From NCBI GenBank assembly GCA_014799915.1, contig JAAVHD010000071.1:1-38712 (forward strand): a stretch of DNA of 38,712 nucleotides, in the 5' to 3' direction. Origin of the DNA: Oscillibacter sp. (GTDB lineage: Bacteria > Bacillota > Clostridia > Oscillospirales > Oscillospiraceae). The position numbers were made by a program, and so were the translations under genes. Of this stretch, positions 1-6,980 are shown in pieces; the stretch's first letter is position 1; every line of letters starts with the position of its first letter. The notes beneath the pieces were generated by a model that was given only the letters and a program-made list of their open reading frames with translations, made no database searches and was not told the DNA's origin.

Positions 1-1
1 G

Positions 2-946
2 ACCATCCTCAGCAACCCCACCTACCTGGGCAAGATCGTCAGCGGACGGCGGCGCAAGCCATCCTTCCGCTCCAAGGAGATTGTGACCGTACCAGAGGAA
101 CTGTGGACAGTAGTGGATGAGATGCATGAGCCGATCATCACCCAAGAGGAATGGGACAGGGCGCAGGAGAAGCTGGCGGTTCGCAAACGGTGCGACAACC
201 ACGGTGCGCAGCAGATTTTCGCCGGCCTCGCAAAATGTGCCGACTGTGGATATGCGCTGAACTACACTTACAACAAGGGCAACCCCCGCTACCAGTGCAG
301 TCTGTACAGTACCAAAGGAAAAGGTCACTGTGCATCCCACTTCATCACCTACGCTGACCTTTACGACGCAGTCCTCTGCGATATACAGCGCAGGGCAAAA
401 GCGGCAGCGAGGATGGACGCCCACCTGCTGGCCCGGTTGAGCAACGAAGCCTCCGGCCTTATCAACCAGAAAGCGCAGGAGGCTGAGCGGGAGAAAAAGC
501 GAATGGACAGCCGTATCAGGGAGTTGGATGCCATTATCGCCAAACTCTACGAGGATGGTGCCCTTGGCCGTATCCCGCAGGAGCGGGCACAATCCCTGAT
601 GGACAAGTTCGAGGGTGAGTTAAAAGAGCTGAAGGTCAAATGCGCGGAACTGACGAGCACCTTGGATGTGCAGGCCAAACGTCAGTCCGAGATGGAAGCG
701 TTCACCAAGGTTCTGGCAGGGTACCAGGGGCTCCAGGAGCTGAATGCCACGATCCTGAATGAGCTGATCCGTGAGATTCGGGTGGGTGTGAAATACACAG
801 AGGACGGCGTGAAGAAGCAGAAAATTCAGATCCTTTACAAACACGTCTGCTATGTGGACTATTTCTCGGATATGGAATTCACACTCAACGATGGTCTGCG
901 AGCTGTATTCAAGGAATTAGATGGACAATTGCCACTGGCAGTATAG
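2..946 (+). CDS. Large serine recombinase, C-terminal part (5' end outside window)
   Basis: The frame is open from base 2, so the catalytic N-terminal domain lies to the left of the window; a GTG at 83 is internal. What remains is the end of the Recombinase domain (ILSNPTYLGKIVSGRRRK), a zinc-ribbon (CADCGYAL, then YQC and HCASHF) and a long charged coiled coil. This is the usual order in large serine integrases of Firmicutes mobile elements, which cut and join DNA at short att sites. The gene stops 24 bases before the 3' half of a tRNA. I infer that this is the integrase of an element extending leftwards and that the tRNA fragment marks its attachment junction. It is a different protein from the recombinase at 9664-11355. 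Confidence 0.88.
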   Translation, partial: TILSNPTYLGKIVSGRRRKPSFRSKEIVTVPEELWTVVDEMHEPIITQEEWDRAQEKLAVRKRCDNHGAQQIFAGLAKCADCGYALNYTYNKGNPRYQCSLYSTKGKGHCASHFITYADLYDAVLCDIQRRAKAAARMDAHLLARLSNEASGLINQKAQEAEREKKRMDSRIRELDAIIAKLYEDGALGRIPQERAQSLMDKFEGELKELKVKCAELTSTLDVQAKRQSEMEAFTKVLAGYQGLQELNATILNELIREIRVGVKYTEDGVKKQKIQILYKHVCYVDYFSDMEFTLNDGLRAVFKELDGQLPLAV

Positions 947-970
947 ACCCTGACAGAGTATCTATAACCA

Positions 971-1010
971 CGTCAAGAGGTCAGCGGTTCGATCCCGCTT
1001 ATCTCCACCA
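971..1010 (+). tRNA. 3' half of a split tRNA gene (T-arm, acceptor strand, CCA)
   Basis: The sequence forms a T-arm (AGCGG, loop TTCGATC, CCGCT), then a seven-base 3' acceptor strand TATCTCC, discriminator A and encoded CCA at 1008-1010. AGGTC before the T-arm fits a variable loop and the preceding bases fit a 3' anticodon-stem strand. No matching 5' half (it should start GGAGATA) occurs upstream, where the recombinase gene lies. It looks like a tRNA gene cut by integration; the identity of the tRNA cannot be read from this half. Confidence 0.75.
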
Positions 1011-1019
1011 CAGCAACAT

Positions 1020-1065
1020 AATCCGAACTGGTCTCCCATCGGGGACGGGTTCGGATTTGTTGTTT
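1020..1065 (+). terminator. Intrinsic terminator of the split tRNA gene
   Basis: AATCCGAAC at 1020-1028 pairs perfectly with GTTCGGATT at 1049-1057, followed by TTGTTGTTT. It sits ten bases after the tRNA CCA end and is probably the original tRNA terminator. Confidence 0.7.
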
Positions 1066-1092
1066 ATCTGGATAATATCAGAGTATAAGAAA
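1042..1092. repeat. Direct repeat, copy 1 (about 50 bp)
   Basis: This stretch, from the 3' arm of the tRNA terminator onward, matches 2185-2235 at about 44 of 50 positions by hand count. The copies flank the cargo gene at 1255-2079, and each is followed by a different terminator hairpin and by the tail of the same small gene. Confidence 0.75.
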
Positions 1093-1121
1093 GTGGCCTC
1101 CATCTGTTGATGGAGGCCACT
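1092..1121 (-). terminator. Terminator downstream of the cargo gene
   Basis: A 13-bp perfect stem (AGTGGCCTCCATC/GATGGAGGCCACT) with loop TGTT. Read leftwards it is followed by TTTCTTAT, so it serves minus-strand transcription from the cargo gene or the former small gene. Confidence 0.75.
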
Positions 1122-1124
1122 CCT

Positions 1125-1189
1125 GTTATGTATGGTTCCTGCTGGTATTTCCAGTCTTCAAACGCCGTTTGACTTTCTGAAATATACAT
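1125..1189 (-). pseudogene. Decayed 3' remnant of a 54-aa-type element protein
   Basis: Read leftwards this frame gives YISESQTAFEDWKYQQE, which aligns with the end of the intact 54-aa protein at 2270-2434 (YFASPEGQAAFEEWKRKQ). It has lost its N-terminal half and its stop codon and runs into the terminator. It sits in the same position relative to repeat and terminator as the intact copy, which supports a second, mostly deleted copy of the same element end. Confidence 0.6.
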
Positions 1190-1254
1190 TCATTTTTAAT
1201 TGCCCATAATACATCCATCCTTTTTTGCCTTTATATCTAAATTATATCACAAAA

Positions 1255-2079
1255 TTACGGATTTGTAAACTGCCATTCTATAAAATAATTATAAAGAAGG
1301 GTAGGATTGCTACAAGTAAACGTATACTCCTCTAAATCACCAACAATTTTCTTTGTAATTTTTGTTGGCTCTTCAACTATTATCTCTCGCCCTCTGTCTG
1401 CATACACAGCTTTTTTTACACCTTTTACTAATCCTTTTGGTACAGAAAGCCTCAAAACTAGTTGATCTATCTGGTATTTAACAGTATAAGAATACATGGT
1501 CTTCATAATATGGGTTGTATCGCCAACCTGGGTTATAGTTTTAAACTTAATCGTGTCCCCACGTTTCTTTTCGGTCTTAAATTTAATAAGATAATCGTGT
1601 GGTGATTGTGGGCCAACGTACTCATCTATTTCATAATCCTCAGCATACTCAGGAGCTATCGTTGTGCCTTTGTATTCTGACCCACTCCACACCAGATCGC
1701 GTGGGTATTCCCGCATACTTGGGCAAGTAAGTTGCATATTATATTCTATTCTAGATTCCATCTCTTCACGGCTAGCAAAATAAAACTCGGCCTCAATAGT
1801 CGTAGCCTTAAAATTTGGCACTACGCTGGCACTGTTCTGAGAGGTATTACCCTTGCTATTTTTGCGCAAAAAAACCACCATAATTATTAATGCAATTATA
1901 GAAATAATAATGGAAATGACAGAAATAGTAACCGGGACAGAGACTTTTTTCAAAAGGGAAAAAATTATCGCAGCTAAAGTAGTAAAAAAAGCATATAGTA
2001 CCGCCCATATTGCTTTTGATACAATGTCTACCGCAACTTTTTTACTCACATCATTTTTATCTATATTTATTTTTGCCAT
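1255..2079 (-). CDS. Two-TM, beta-rich membrane protein of unknown function (cargo gene)
   Basis: I do not recognise a named family. The 274-aa protein begins with a charged stretch (MAKINIDKNDVSKK), followed by two close hydrophobic helices at about residues 23-44 and 48-71. A linker and roughly 180 residues rich in alternating beta-strand patterns follow, ending in an aromatic strand (YNYFIEWQF). Two N-terminal helices plus a beta-rich domain is also the plan of some defence effectors (S-2TM-beta and pYEATS-type proteins), but that is architectural resemblance only. The start at 2079 is chosen because the longer frame starting at 2145 begins inside the -35 box. The gene is much more AT-rich than the window average, has its own promoter and sits between two repeats, so it looks imported. 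Confidence 0.7.
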   Translation of the reverse strand: MAKINIDKNDVSKKVAVDIVSKAIWAVLYAFFTTLAAIIFSLLKKVSVPVTISVISIIISIIALIIMVVFLRKNSKGNTSQNSASVVPNFKATTIEAEFYFASREEMESRIEYNMQLTCPSMREYPRDLVWSGSEYKGTTIAPEYAEDYEIDEYVGPQSPHDYLIKFKTEKKRGDTIKFKTITQVGDTTHIMKTMYSYTVKYQIDQLVLRLSVPKGLVKGVKKAVYADRGREIIVEEPTKITKKIVGDLEEYTFTCSNPTLLYNYFIEWQFTNP

Positions 2080-2116
2080 TCTGTACCACCATCTTAATCC
2101 GTAAGTATTTTTTAAA

Positions 2117-2145
2117 ATAGTAACATATGGCGAGTGTTTTGTCAA
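2117..2145 (-). promoter_or_regulatory. Sigma-70-type promoter of the cargo gene
   Basis: Read leftwards: TTGACA (2145-2140), 17-bp spacer, TACTAT (2122-2117). It lies 38 bp upstream of the ATG at 2079 and rules out the longer TTG-started reading. Confidence 0.65.
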
Positions 2146-2184
2146 GTATTGTCGAAAAATGTAATATGAGCTTGATCCCTGTCT

Positions 2185-2235
2185 GGGACAGGTTCGGATT
2201 TGTTGTTTACCTGGACAGTATCAGCGCATAAGAAG
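2185..2235. repeat. Direct repeat, copy 2 (about 50 bp)
   Basis: Near-copy of 1042-1092. Here the sequence upstream differs (a short CCTGTC/GACAGG hairpin in place of the tRNA terminator 5' arm), so only the part downstream of the terminator loop is shared. Confidence 0.75.
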
Positions 2236-2265
2236 AGCGGTCCCATCGTTACTGGTGGGACCGCT
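2236..2265 (-). terminator. Terminator of the rep/54-aa operon
   Basis: A 10-bp perfect stem (AGCGGTCCCA/TGGGACCGCT) followed on the minus strand by TTCTTAT, four bases past the stop of the 54-aa gene. Confidence 0.75.
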
Positions 2266-2269
2266 TCGG

Positions 2270-2434
2270 TCATGTATTCTGCTTTCGCTTCCACTCCTCA
2301 AATGCCGCCTGCCCTTCCGGGCTGGCGAAATATGCTTGTATCTTGGGGAGCAGACAGCGGGCCAAACTCTCTATCTCAAAATCGGGAATGACCTCTTGCG
2401 GGTCATCCGCTTTGGGTGAGTTTGCCGCAGTCAC
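2270..2434 (-). CDS. Small 54-aa element protein
   Basis: The start is a GTG at 2434, chosen because a full AAAGGAGGT lies eight bases upstream; the longer open frame overlaps rep and lacks any such signal. The product is acidic at the N-terminus and helical at the end (FEIESLARCLLPKIQAYF, then FEEWKRKQNT). It is the last gene of the leftward module, 67 bp after rep, and is followed by a terminator. The decayed relative at 1125-1189 shows that it is a recurring part of such elements. Function unknown; a small accessory or DNA-processing partner is possible. Confidence 0.75.
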   Translation of the reverse strand: MTAANSPKADDPQEVIPDFEIESLARCLLPKIQAYFASPEGQAAFEEWKRKQNT

Positions 2435-2501
2435 GGGGTATACCTCCTTTCCGGCTGATTTCGCGTTTTCAAAGGTGTGCCCTGCGGGGCACTCGTGGGA
2501 T

Positions 2502-3737
2502 TTAATTGGGGTCCTCGCTGATACTGCCTGCTTCTTCCTCCTTTGTTTCAAATACCGGAGGCACGTCTCCAAACAGTGTTCCATATATATCCTCGGTAGC
2601 CTTTGGCACCTTTGGCCGATTTTGTGTCGAATAGGTATTAGGCCGCTGTGTTCCAAGAACCTCCTCATATGTCCCTTTACTTTTGTCATATTCCATTTTG
2701 CAAATATATGCTTCGGTCATTTTCACAGTCAACGCTATCCTCCGTTCCAGTTGGTCGAATTTATCAGTATTTCGCCAACTTTCACCGAAAATACGTGTAT
2801 AAAATTCTTTCGGATTGTACGGGGATGTCACGATTATCAAATCACACGCCAGTGCTTTATCATAATACCGTGAGGGGGCTATTGTGCCATTTTCTATTCC
2901 ATGTGGGTCTGTTATCCGCAACAAATCCTGATACGGCATACTTTCTGGCCTCAACTCGTCCAATATCATCTTGTGTTCCCCAGAATACCCCTGGAATATG
3001 TCCCGGCTTGACCCTGATATGTAGTATTCTTCGCCGCTTTTCTGCATATTTTCTTTTGCCAGACTGGTCTTTCCCGTCCCAGCAGGGCCATATAGCCAGA
3101 TCGTTGTGATTTCTCCGTTCTGCGCTTTCTTTTCTGCCCGCCATGCGTCTGCCATGTTTTGCAACCGCTTTGCCCACACATCCTCTATCTTTTTATGGTG
3201 CTGTGCATATTCCACCCCGGTTAGCTGCTGTTCAACCTCTTTTTGGGTGATCGCTCCAACATAAAGCAGATTTAACAGCTCATGTATCTTCTTATTTCCG
3301 TGATGTTCGGATTTCGCCGTTGCTATTTCGGTTCTGATTTCTGCCATACGTTTGACATAGTCAAAATTCGCCTTGACCGCGCTGGGATCATATTGATATT
3401 TACCTTCACTCTGTGCTTTGGCTGTTGCGTGAATGAGATATGCAAACCCGTTGTTCGGTTTATCATTCCATTTTTCAATGTACTGCGGCTTGTCACCTAA
3501 CAGCTTTGCGACATTAGCAAGCGAGCGACCATTTTGAAAGCTGAACATGCAATGAACATGCGGCTCTTCTCCTTCGTCTTGGTCATGTACGATTAAGGCG
3601 TATTCTTTGGGATGTAATCTTGTATCTATCAGGTTTACCAGATTGTCTACATTTCCGGCTGGTAAATGCTTCAGCTGTTGCACATACATCATATGATACG
3701 GCTTTCCGCTATTGGGGGTAGTAGCACCTTTAGGCAT
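2502..3737 (-). CDS. Rep protein: HUH endonuclease (Rep_2-like) plus SF3 helicase
   Basis: This 411-aa protein should nick its origin, attach through a tyrosine and unwind DNA for rolling-circle replication or transfer. The N-terminal half shows HUH residues HVH (60-62) within KEYALIVHDQDEGEEPHVHC and a YLIH segment (100-103) followed by candidate tyrosines Y114/Y116, as in pMV158-type Rep_2. The C-terminal half has Walker A GPAGTGKT (217-224), Walker B-like MILDEL and a helicase segment like PF00910. This pairing is known from plasmids related to CRESS-DNA viruses and from relaxases of some streptococcal mobilizable elements. The start at 3737 follows AAAGGAGGG. With the FtsK/TcpA-like gene upstream, a mobilizable element is the likely setting. 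Confidence 0.9.
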   Translation of the reverse strand: MPKGATTPNSGKPYHMMYVQQLKHLPAGNVDNLVNLIDTRLHPKEYALIVHDQDEGEEPHVHCMFSFQNGRSLANVAKLLGDKPQYIEKWNDKPNNGFAYLIHATAKAQSEGKYQYDPSAVKANFDYVKRMAEIRTEIATAKSEHHGNKKIHELLNLLYVGAITQKEVEQQLTGVEYAQHHKKIEDVWAKRLQNMADAWRAEKKAQNGEITTIWLYGPAGTGKTSLAKENMQKSGEEYYISGSSRDIFQGYSGEHKMILDELRPESMPYQDLLRITDPHGIENGTIAPSRYYDKALACDLIIVTSPYNPKEFYTRIFGESWRNTDKFDQLERRIALTVKMTEAYICKMEYDKSKGTYEEVLGTQRPNTYSTQNRPKVPKATEDIYGTLFGDVPPVFETKEEEAGSISEDPN

Positions 3738-3784
3738 TGCTTACCCTCCTTTCTGTGGTATATACTATTGGGCATGTTGCACAA

Positions 3785-3847
3785 TTTGGCATTTTGGCAT
3801 TTCTTTATTTGCCGGGGCTAAAACAAGCCCGGCCCCGGCAAATAAAG
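3785..3847 (-). other. Candidate rolling-circle origin / oriT (direct repeats plus hairpin)
   Basis: Between rep and the FtsK-like gene there are two tandem copies of TTTGGCAT (3785-3792, 3793-3800) and a looser upstream version (TTGGGCAT). A perfect 16-bp inverted repeat follows (3803-3818 with 3832-3847). Binding repeats next to a nick hairpin just upstream of rep is the layout of double-strand origins in the pMV158 group. There is no clear T-run, so simple termination is a weaker explanation, though attenuation of rep expression is possible. Confidence 0.55.
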
Positions 3848-3850
3848 GGA

Positions 3851-5275
3851 TCATAGCTGTTTGGCTTTTGGCACCGCCGCCTCCGCTTCGCTCGGCGGCG
3901 GTGTATTGTTGACTCGGTTATCCTTGTAGTATGCCTGGAGCAACCGCCCAAGTTCCCCGTACACCGGAAATTTCATATACGGAAAATGTACGAACGATAC
4001 AACATCGTGTACGCCGTCAGTGCTCGAAAACCATGCGTCTCCCTTTCCATACACCCGGTCTACTGCAAAGTTCTTCAACTTCTCGTTACTCCCGCCCCAT
4101 ATTAAGCGTCCTTCGGCTAAAGTAGGCTGGAAAAGCACACGGGTAGACATAGCCGAACGGATCATAGACGGCAAACCGCCCTCGTCCACACTGGCTTCCG
4201 CTATGCTGATTATCATGTAGCATCCGGCAGATGCGCCCATGGTGACAATGCGCTTGACAAAACTGTCAAACTGTTCAATACTATAGCTGGGACTGTTCTT
4301 CGTGCCTTTCTTCGGAAACATCGTGCGGCAAGAAACATATTCGTCAATAAATATGAACGAAGGATGAAATCCAGCCTCCCACCAATGCACAGCGTCGCCA
4401 CGTTCTACCGACAAGCGATTTAGCACCCGCTGGCGCTGCACGATGGTGTCAGCAAAATGTTCCATTGCCGCCAGAATTTGTGTGGCTTCGCCATTATCAT
4501 CGAGGGTCACGACATAGGGGAGCTGGGACAATTCGGCACGTTTGGGGTCAATTATGATTACTTCGCTTTGATAATTGTCACGCCCTGCAAGAAGCACTTG
4601 CAGGAGCAAAGCAATTATTCCGGTGGTTTTGCCACTTCGTGTTACGCCAGCTACCAGCATTGACCCGGAGGTCGTCAGGTCAATGCTGGTCCCATTCTGG
4701 ACACTTAACACAGTTGGATCGCCGGGCCGCATTTCCTTTACTGAATGATAGGTCAGGCTTCGATCAATCGTCACGTCTTCCAACCGGAAGGTAACATAGT
4801 TGTATGCTACATCTGTATTTGTCTGCGTGATGGCGTACCGTTCAAATTTCCGGTTGAGCATAGAGGATATAGCAGATGAAGCGTTGACAATCGTTTCGAC
4901 CGTTACACTCCGCGCGGTTATCGTCAGGTCATACAGACCCAGACCAGCCTTTTTGCATCGTACAAGCGGCAGCAATACACCGTCACGCAGATGGAGAGGA
5001 TTGCCATAGGCGGGGCAGTACAAGCCGCGCCGTACCATTTCACATATGCGGTATGTATCCGGCATTATCAGGTGGACTATTACTGTTATCACGGCAAAGG
5101 CGAGGCTTGCCGCCAGAATATATCTGGCGGCAAGCACAAGCACCCTGACACGTCCTGCGGTCACATAGGCTAAGCCACTACAGAGCGCACCGAATAAAAA
5201 GGTGAAAGCCGATAGCAGGAACACTTTAACGCCAATAGAGGCATATTTCAGTTGTGTTGTGTTACTGCTATACAT
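3851..5275 (-). CDS. FtsK/SpoIIIE-like DNA translocase (TcpA-type coupling protein)
   Basis: The 474-aa protein has two N-terminal membrane helices (about 15-38 and 48-71), then an ATPase domain. Walker A is GVTRSGKTT (210-218), a strand reads IIIDPKRAEL (240-249), and a Walker B-like segment reads FIFIDEYVS. These features match the FtsK/HerA translocases that act as coupling proteins in Tn916/ICEBs1-type elements, driving DNA to a transfer channel. Its ATG follows the stop of the 141-aa gene by two bases, so the two are translationally coupled, as in the DUF961-FtsK-relaxase order of those elements. No mating-pore genes are present, so transfer would need a helper element. Confidence 0.85.
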   Translation of the reverse strand: MYSSNTTQLKYASIGVKVFLLSAFTFLFGALCSGLAYVTAGRVRVLVLAARYILAASLAFAVITVIVHLIMPDTYRICEMVRRGLYCPAYGNPLHLRDGVLLPLVRCKKAGLGLYDLTITARSVTVETIVNASSAISSMLNRKFERYAITQTNTDVAYNYVTFRLEDVTIDRSLTYHSVKEMRPGDPTVLSVQNGTSIDLTTSGSMLVAGVTRSGKTTGIIALLLQVLLAGRDNYQSEVIIIDPKRAELSQLPYVVTLDDNGEATQILAAMEHFADTIVQRQRVLNRLSVERGDAVHWWEAGFHPSFIFIDEYVSCRTMFPKKGTKNSPSYSIEQFDSFVKRIVTMGASAGCYMIISIAEASVDEGGLPSMIRSAMSTRVLFQPTLAEGRLIWGGSNEKLKNFAVDRVYGKGDAWFSSTDGVHDVVSFVHFPYMKFPVYGELGRLLQAYYKDNRVNNTPPPSEAEAAVPKAKQL

Positions 5276-5277
5276 AG

Positions 5278-5703
5278 TTAATGAAGGCTTTTACCAGAAT
5301 TAACGGGCGCCACAGGGCGAGCAGGAGCGGGGGCAGGGGTGGTAGGAGCAGTACCAGCAGCCGAAAGCACGGTAATACTATCAGCACGAATAGAAAGCTG
5401 GTTCTGATATTCACCGTAAATGGTACCAACCGCATTTACAGGAGCCACCAGGGAACCGATAGGGACACTCACCTTGTCAGGCACCTTAATCCACATCTTC
5501 TCATACAGATTCGAGATCTGCTGACCATTCTTTGCAGGAGGATACGCCGTGTTGTCTGCAGTCACGGTGACTTCAACCTTGGTTCCAAGATACTGCTTGG
5601 TGTTGTAATCCTCCCAATCGCGGATCGCCGTCACCATCAGGGCCTTGCCCTTCAAAAATTCAGCAGTCTGAAACACCAAAAAGCTACGTAGATTTTTTAA
5701 CAT
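5278..5703 (-). CDS. OB-fold-like 141-aa element protein (DUF961/SSB-like position)
   Basis: About 110 residues of beta-rich sequence (VEVTVTADNTAYP, MWIKVPDKVSVPIGSLV) are followed by a disordered tail rich in Ala, Pro and Thr. Upstream of an FtsK-type coupling gene, Tn916 and ICEBs1 carry DUF961 (YdcP) proteins of similar size. I infer a DNA-binding or transfer-accessory role from that position and the OB-like strand pattern. Single-stranded DNA binding during rolling-circle transfer would fit, but no diagnostic motif is visible. The start has a good AGGAGA-type site (aaaaggagatttaattATG). Confidence 0.6.
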   Translation of the reverse strand: MLKNLRSFLVFQTAEFLKGKALMVTAIRDWEDYNTKQYLGTKVEVTVTADNTAYPPAKNGQQISNLYEKMWIKVPDKVSVPIGSLVAPVNAVGTIYGEYQNQLSIRADSITVLSAAGTAPTTPAPAPARPVAPVNSGKSLH

Positions 5704-5744
5704 AATTAAATCTCCTTTTCATTTTTACAAATTTGTGATGTGGA

Positions 5745-6017
5745 TTAAGCCTTGGGTAAATCGCAATAAACGGTTACGAGCGCATTGCGAACGCGCTCCA
5801 TCTCTGCCAGGAACTGCTCCGCCTGTTCGCCAGTGCACGGGAAATTCCCGCGCAGATACTCAAACGAGCGGTGAAGCTCCTTCAGATGCTCCGGGCGGGC
5901 ATCCCAGCTACGGCGGTGGGTAAGACGGTCCCAATCCATGCGGTAGTAGTTGCGGATGATTTCCTGCTCAAAAGCCTTCTGCTTTGTACGGAACTCGTCA
6001 GAATCAAAGTAGCTCAT
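5745..6017 (-). CDS. 90-aa helical protein, first gene of the mobilisation operon
   Basis: The ATG at 6017 is preceded by AAAGGAGG at seven-base spacing, so the longer in-frame extension upstream is not used. The product (MSYFDSDEFRTKQKAFEQEI..) is charged and probably all helical, with many aromatic and arginine residues. I do not recognise the family. It is the promoter-proximal gene of the leftward operon and is divergent from the 208-aa gene, a common position for a small regulator or accessory transfer protein. Confidence 0.65.
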   Translation of the reverse strand: MSYFDSDEFRTKQKAFEQEIIRNYYRMDWDRLTHRRSWDARPEHLKELHRSFEYLRGNFPCTGEQAEQFLAEMERVRNALVTVYCDLPKA

Positions 6018-6105
6018 GCTAGGTCCTCCTTTCCTTCTAAGATTCTGGATTGCTCCAGGTGGAAGCGAAGGCCGTTTGGATTTGCGGGGCCCACGTCCTG
6101 ATTCT

Positions 6106-6133
6106 ATGATACCACAATTTTGCAGTATTTCAA
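6106..6133 (-). promoter_or_regulatory. Promoter of the leftward mobilisation operon
   Basis: Read leftwards: TTGAAA (6133-6128), 16-bp spacer, TATCAT (6111-6106), about 90 bases upstream of the 90-aa gene. It lies back to back with the rightward promoter at 6165-6193. Confidence 0.6.
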
Positions 6134-6137
6134 GGAA

Positions 6138-6237
6138 AAGAGACATTTTTAAGAGACAAGTGTATTGACATCCAATGCCTTTCGTGATATTATTCTAGGG
6201 AAAATCAAGTGTATTAGAAAATTTTATATGTCTCTTA
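6138..6237. promoter_or_regulatory. Rightward promoter with repeated operator-like motifs
   Basis: TTGACA (6165-6170), 17-bp spacer, TATTAT (6188-6193). Around it lie AAGAGACA twice (6138-6145, 6151-6158) and once inverted as TGTCTCTT (6229-6236), and CAAGTGTATT twice (6157-6166 and 6206-6215). One repeat overlaps the -35 box and one follows the expected start site. This arrangement suits binding of a regulator, perhaps the adjacent 208-aa protein, and control of both divergent operons. Confidence 0.6.
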
Positions 6238-6260
6238 AATCATATGAAAGGTACAATATC

Positions 6261-6887
6261 ATGAAAATTGATGCTAAATTTCAGCGCATAACTTTTGATG
6301 AAGAGTTCCTTACAATCCCGGATGCCATAAAAAGAATAGGGAAAAAGTTTGATTTGTCGTTAAACAACAAAGACAGTAAAGCCTATAAAACTATATATAA
6401 GCGATTAGAGCGTGAATTGAAAGCAATGAATCTTGATGGCACGGAACACATGAGAAAGGACAGCAAACGAAAAACAAAATATTCGCGCAGAGTTTTGGAA
6501 GCCGTGGTCAACGATAGCCTCTATTCCTGGTTAGCCAAACAAGTTGAGAGCGCACAAAAAGAGGATTTCGAGAGGTGGAAAAAATTAAAAGAGGCACACG
6601 GACAAGTATTTGCAGACCACATAGGAGTAGATGAGGAAATTGCTAATAGTATAGAGGATGAAGTCCAAAAGCGCAAAATTGACATCGCTATAGATTTCTT
6701 AGTAGAATATGTTCTGCATGAATGTATTGAAGTAGACGAAAAACTATTGCGCGAGGATGTTGTATGGAGTGCTGAACGTGATGAAATGAATCCCGGAGCT
6801 TATGATCATGTGGTAGATGAACGATTGAATGATCCCAAAAATTACTATACCGTGAAGAAACGCCCAACGACATTTAAGGCGAATTAA
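6261..6887 (+). CDS. 208-aa probable regulator of the mobile element
   Basis: The start at 6261 is taken because a longer reading would begin in the -35 box; a GAAAGG site precedes it. An ATG at 6229 is a possible alternative. The N-terminal 60 residues (FLTIPDAIKRIGKKFDLSL, then YKTIYKRLERELKAM) look like a helix-turn-helix region, and the rest is strongly helical and charged. No family is recognised. Its position, divergent from the transfer operon and flanked by repeated operator-like motifs, suggests a repressor or activator of the element. It is more AT-rich than the surrounding chromosomal genes. Confidence 0.65.
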   Translation: MKIDAKFQRITFDEEFLTIPDAIKRIGKKFDLSLNNKDSKAYKTIYKRLERELKAMNLDGTEHMRKDSKRKTKYSRRVLEAVVNDSLYSWLAKQVESAQKEDFERWKKLKEAHGQVFADHIGVDEEIANSIEDEVQKRKIDIAIDFLVEYVLHECIEVDEKLLREDVVWSAERDEMNPGAYDHVVDERLNDPKNYYTVKKRPTTFKAN

Positions 6888-6894
6888 CAGTAAA

Positions 6895-6931
6895 AACAGC
6901 CGCCGCAGGAGATTTTCCTGCGGCGGCTGTT
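6895..6931. terminator. Bidirectional terminator between convergent genes
   Basis: A roughly 16-bp near-perfect stem (ACAGCCGCCGCAGGA/TCCTGCGGCGGCTGT) lies between the ends of the 208-aa gene and the WG-repeat/SLH gene. A-rich sequence on the left gives a T-run for leftward transcripts. Confidence 0.7.
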
Positions 6932-6980
6932 GCGCCTTGCAAATTGTTGAATTTCTATTGCAATATGAAAGTAGATAGAT

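Noticed and set aside
2080-2145. N-terminal extension of the cargo gene starting at 2145
   Set aside because: Its start codon is part of the TTGACA -35 box and there is no ribosome binding site.
6165-6260. N-terminal extension of the 208-aa gene starting at 6165
   Set aside because: The TTG is the first codon-like triplet of the -35 hexamer; translation must begin downstream.
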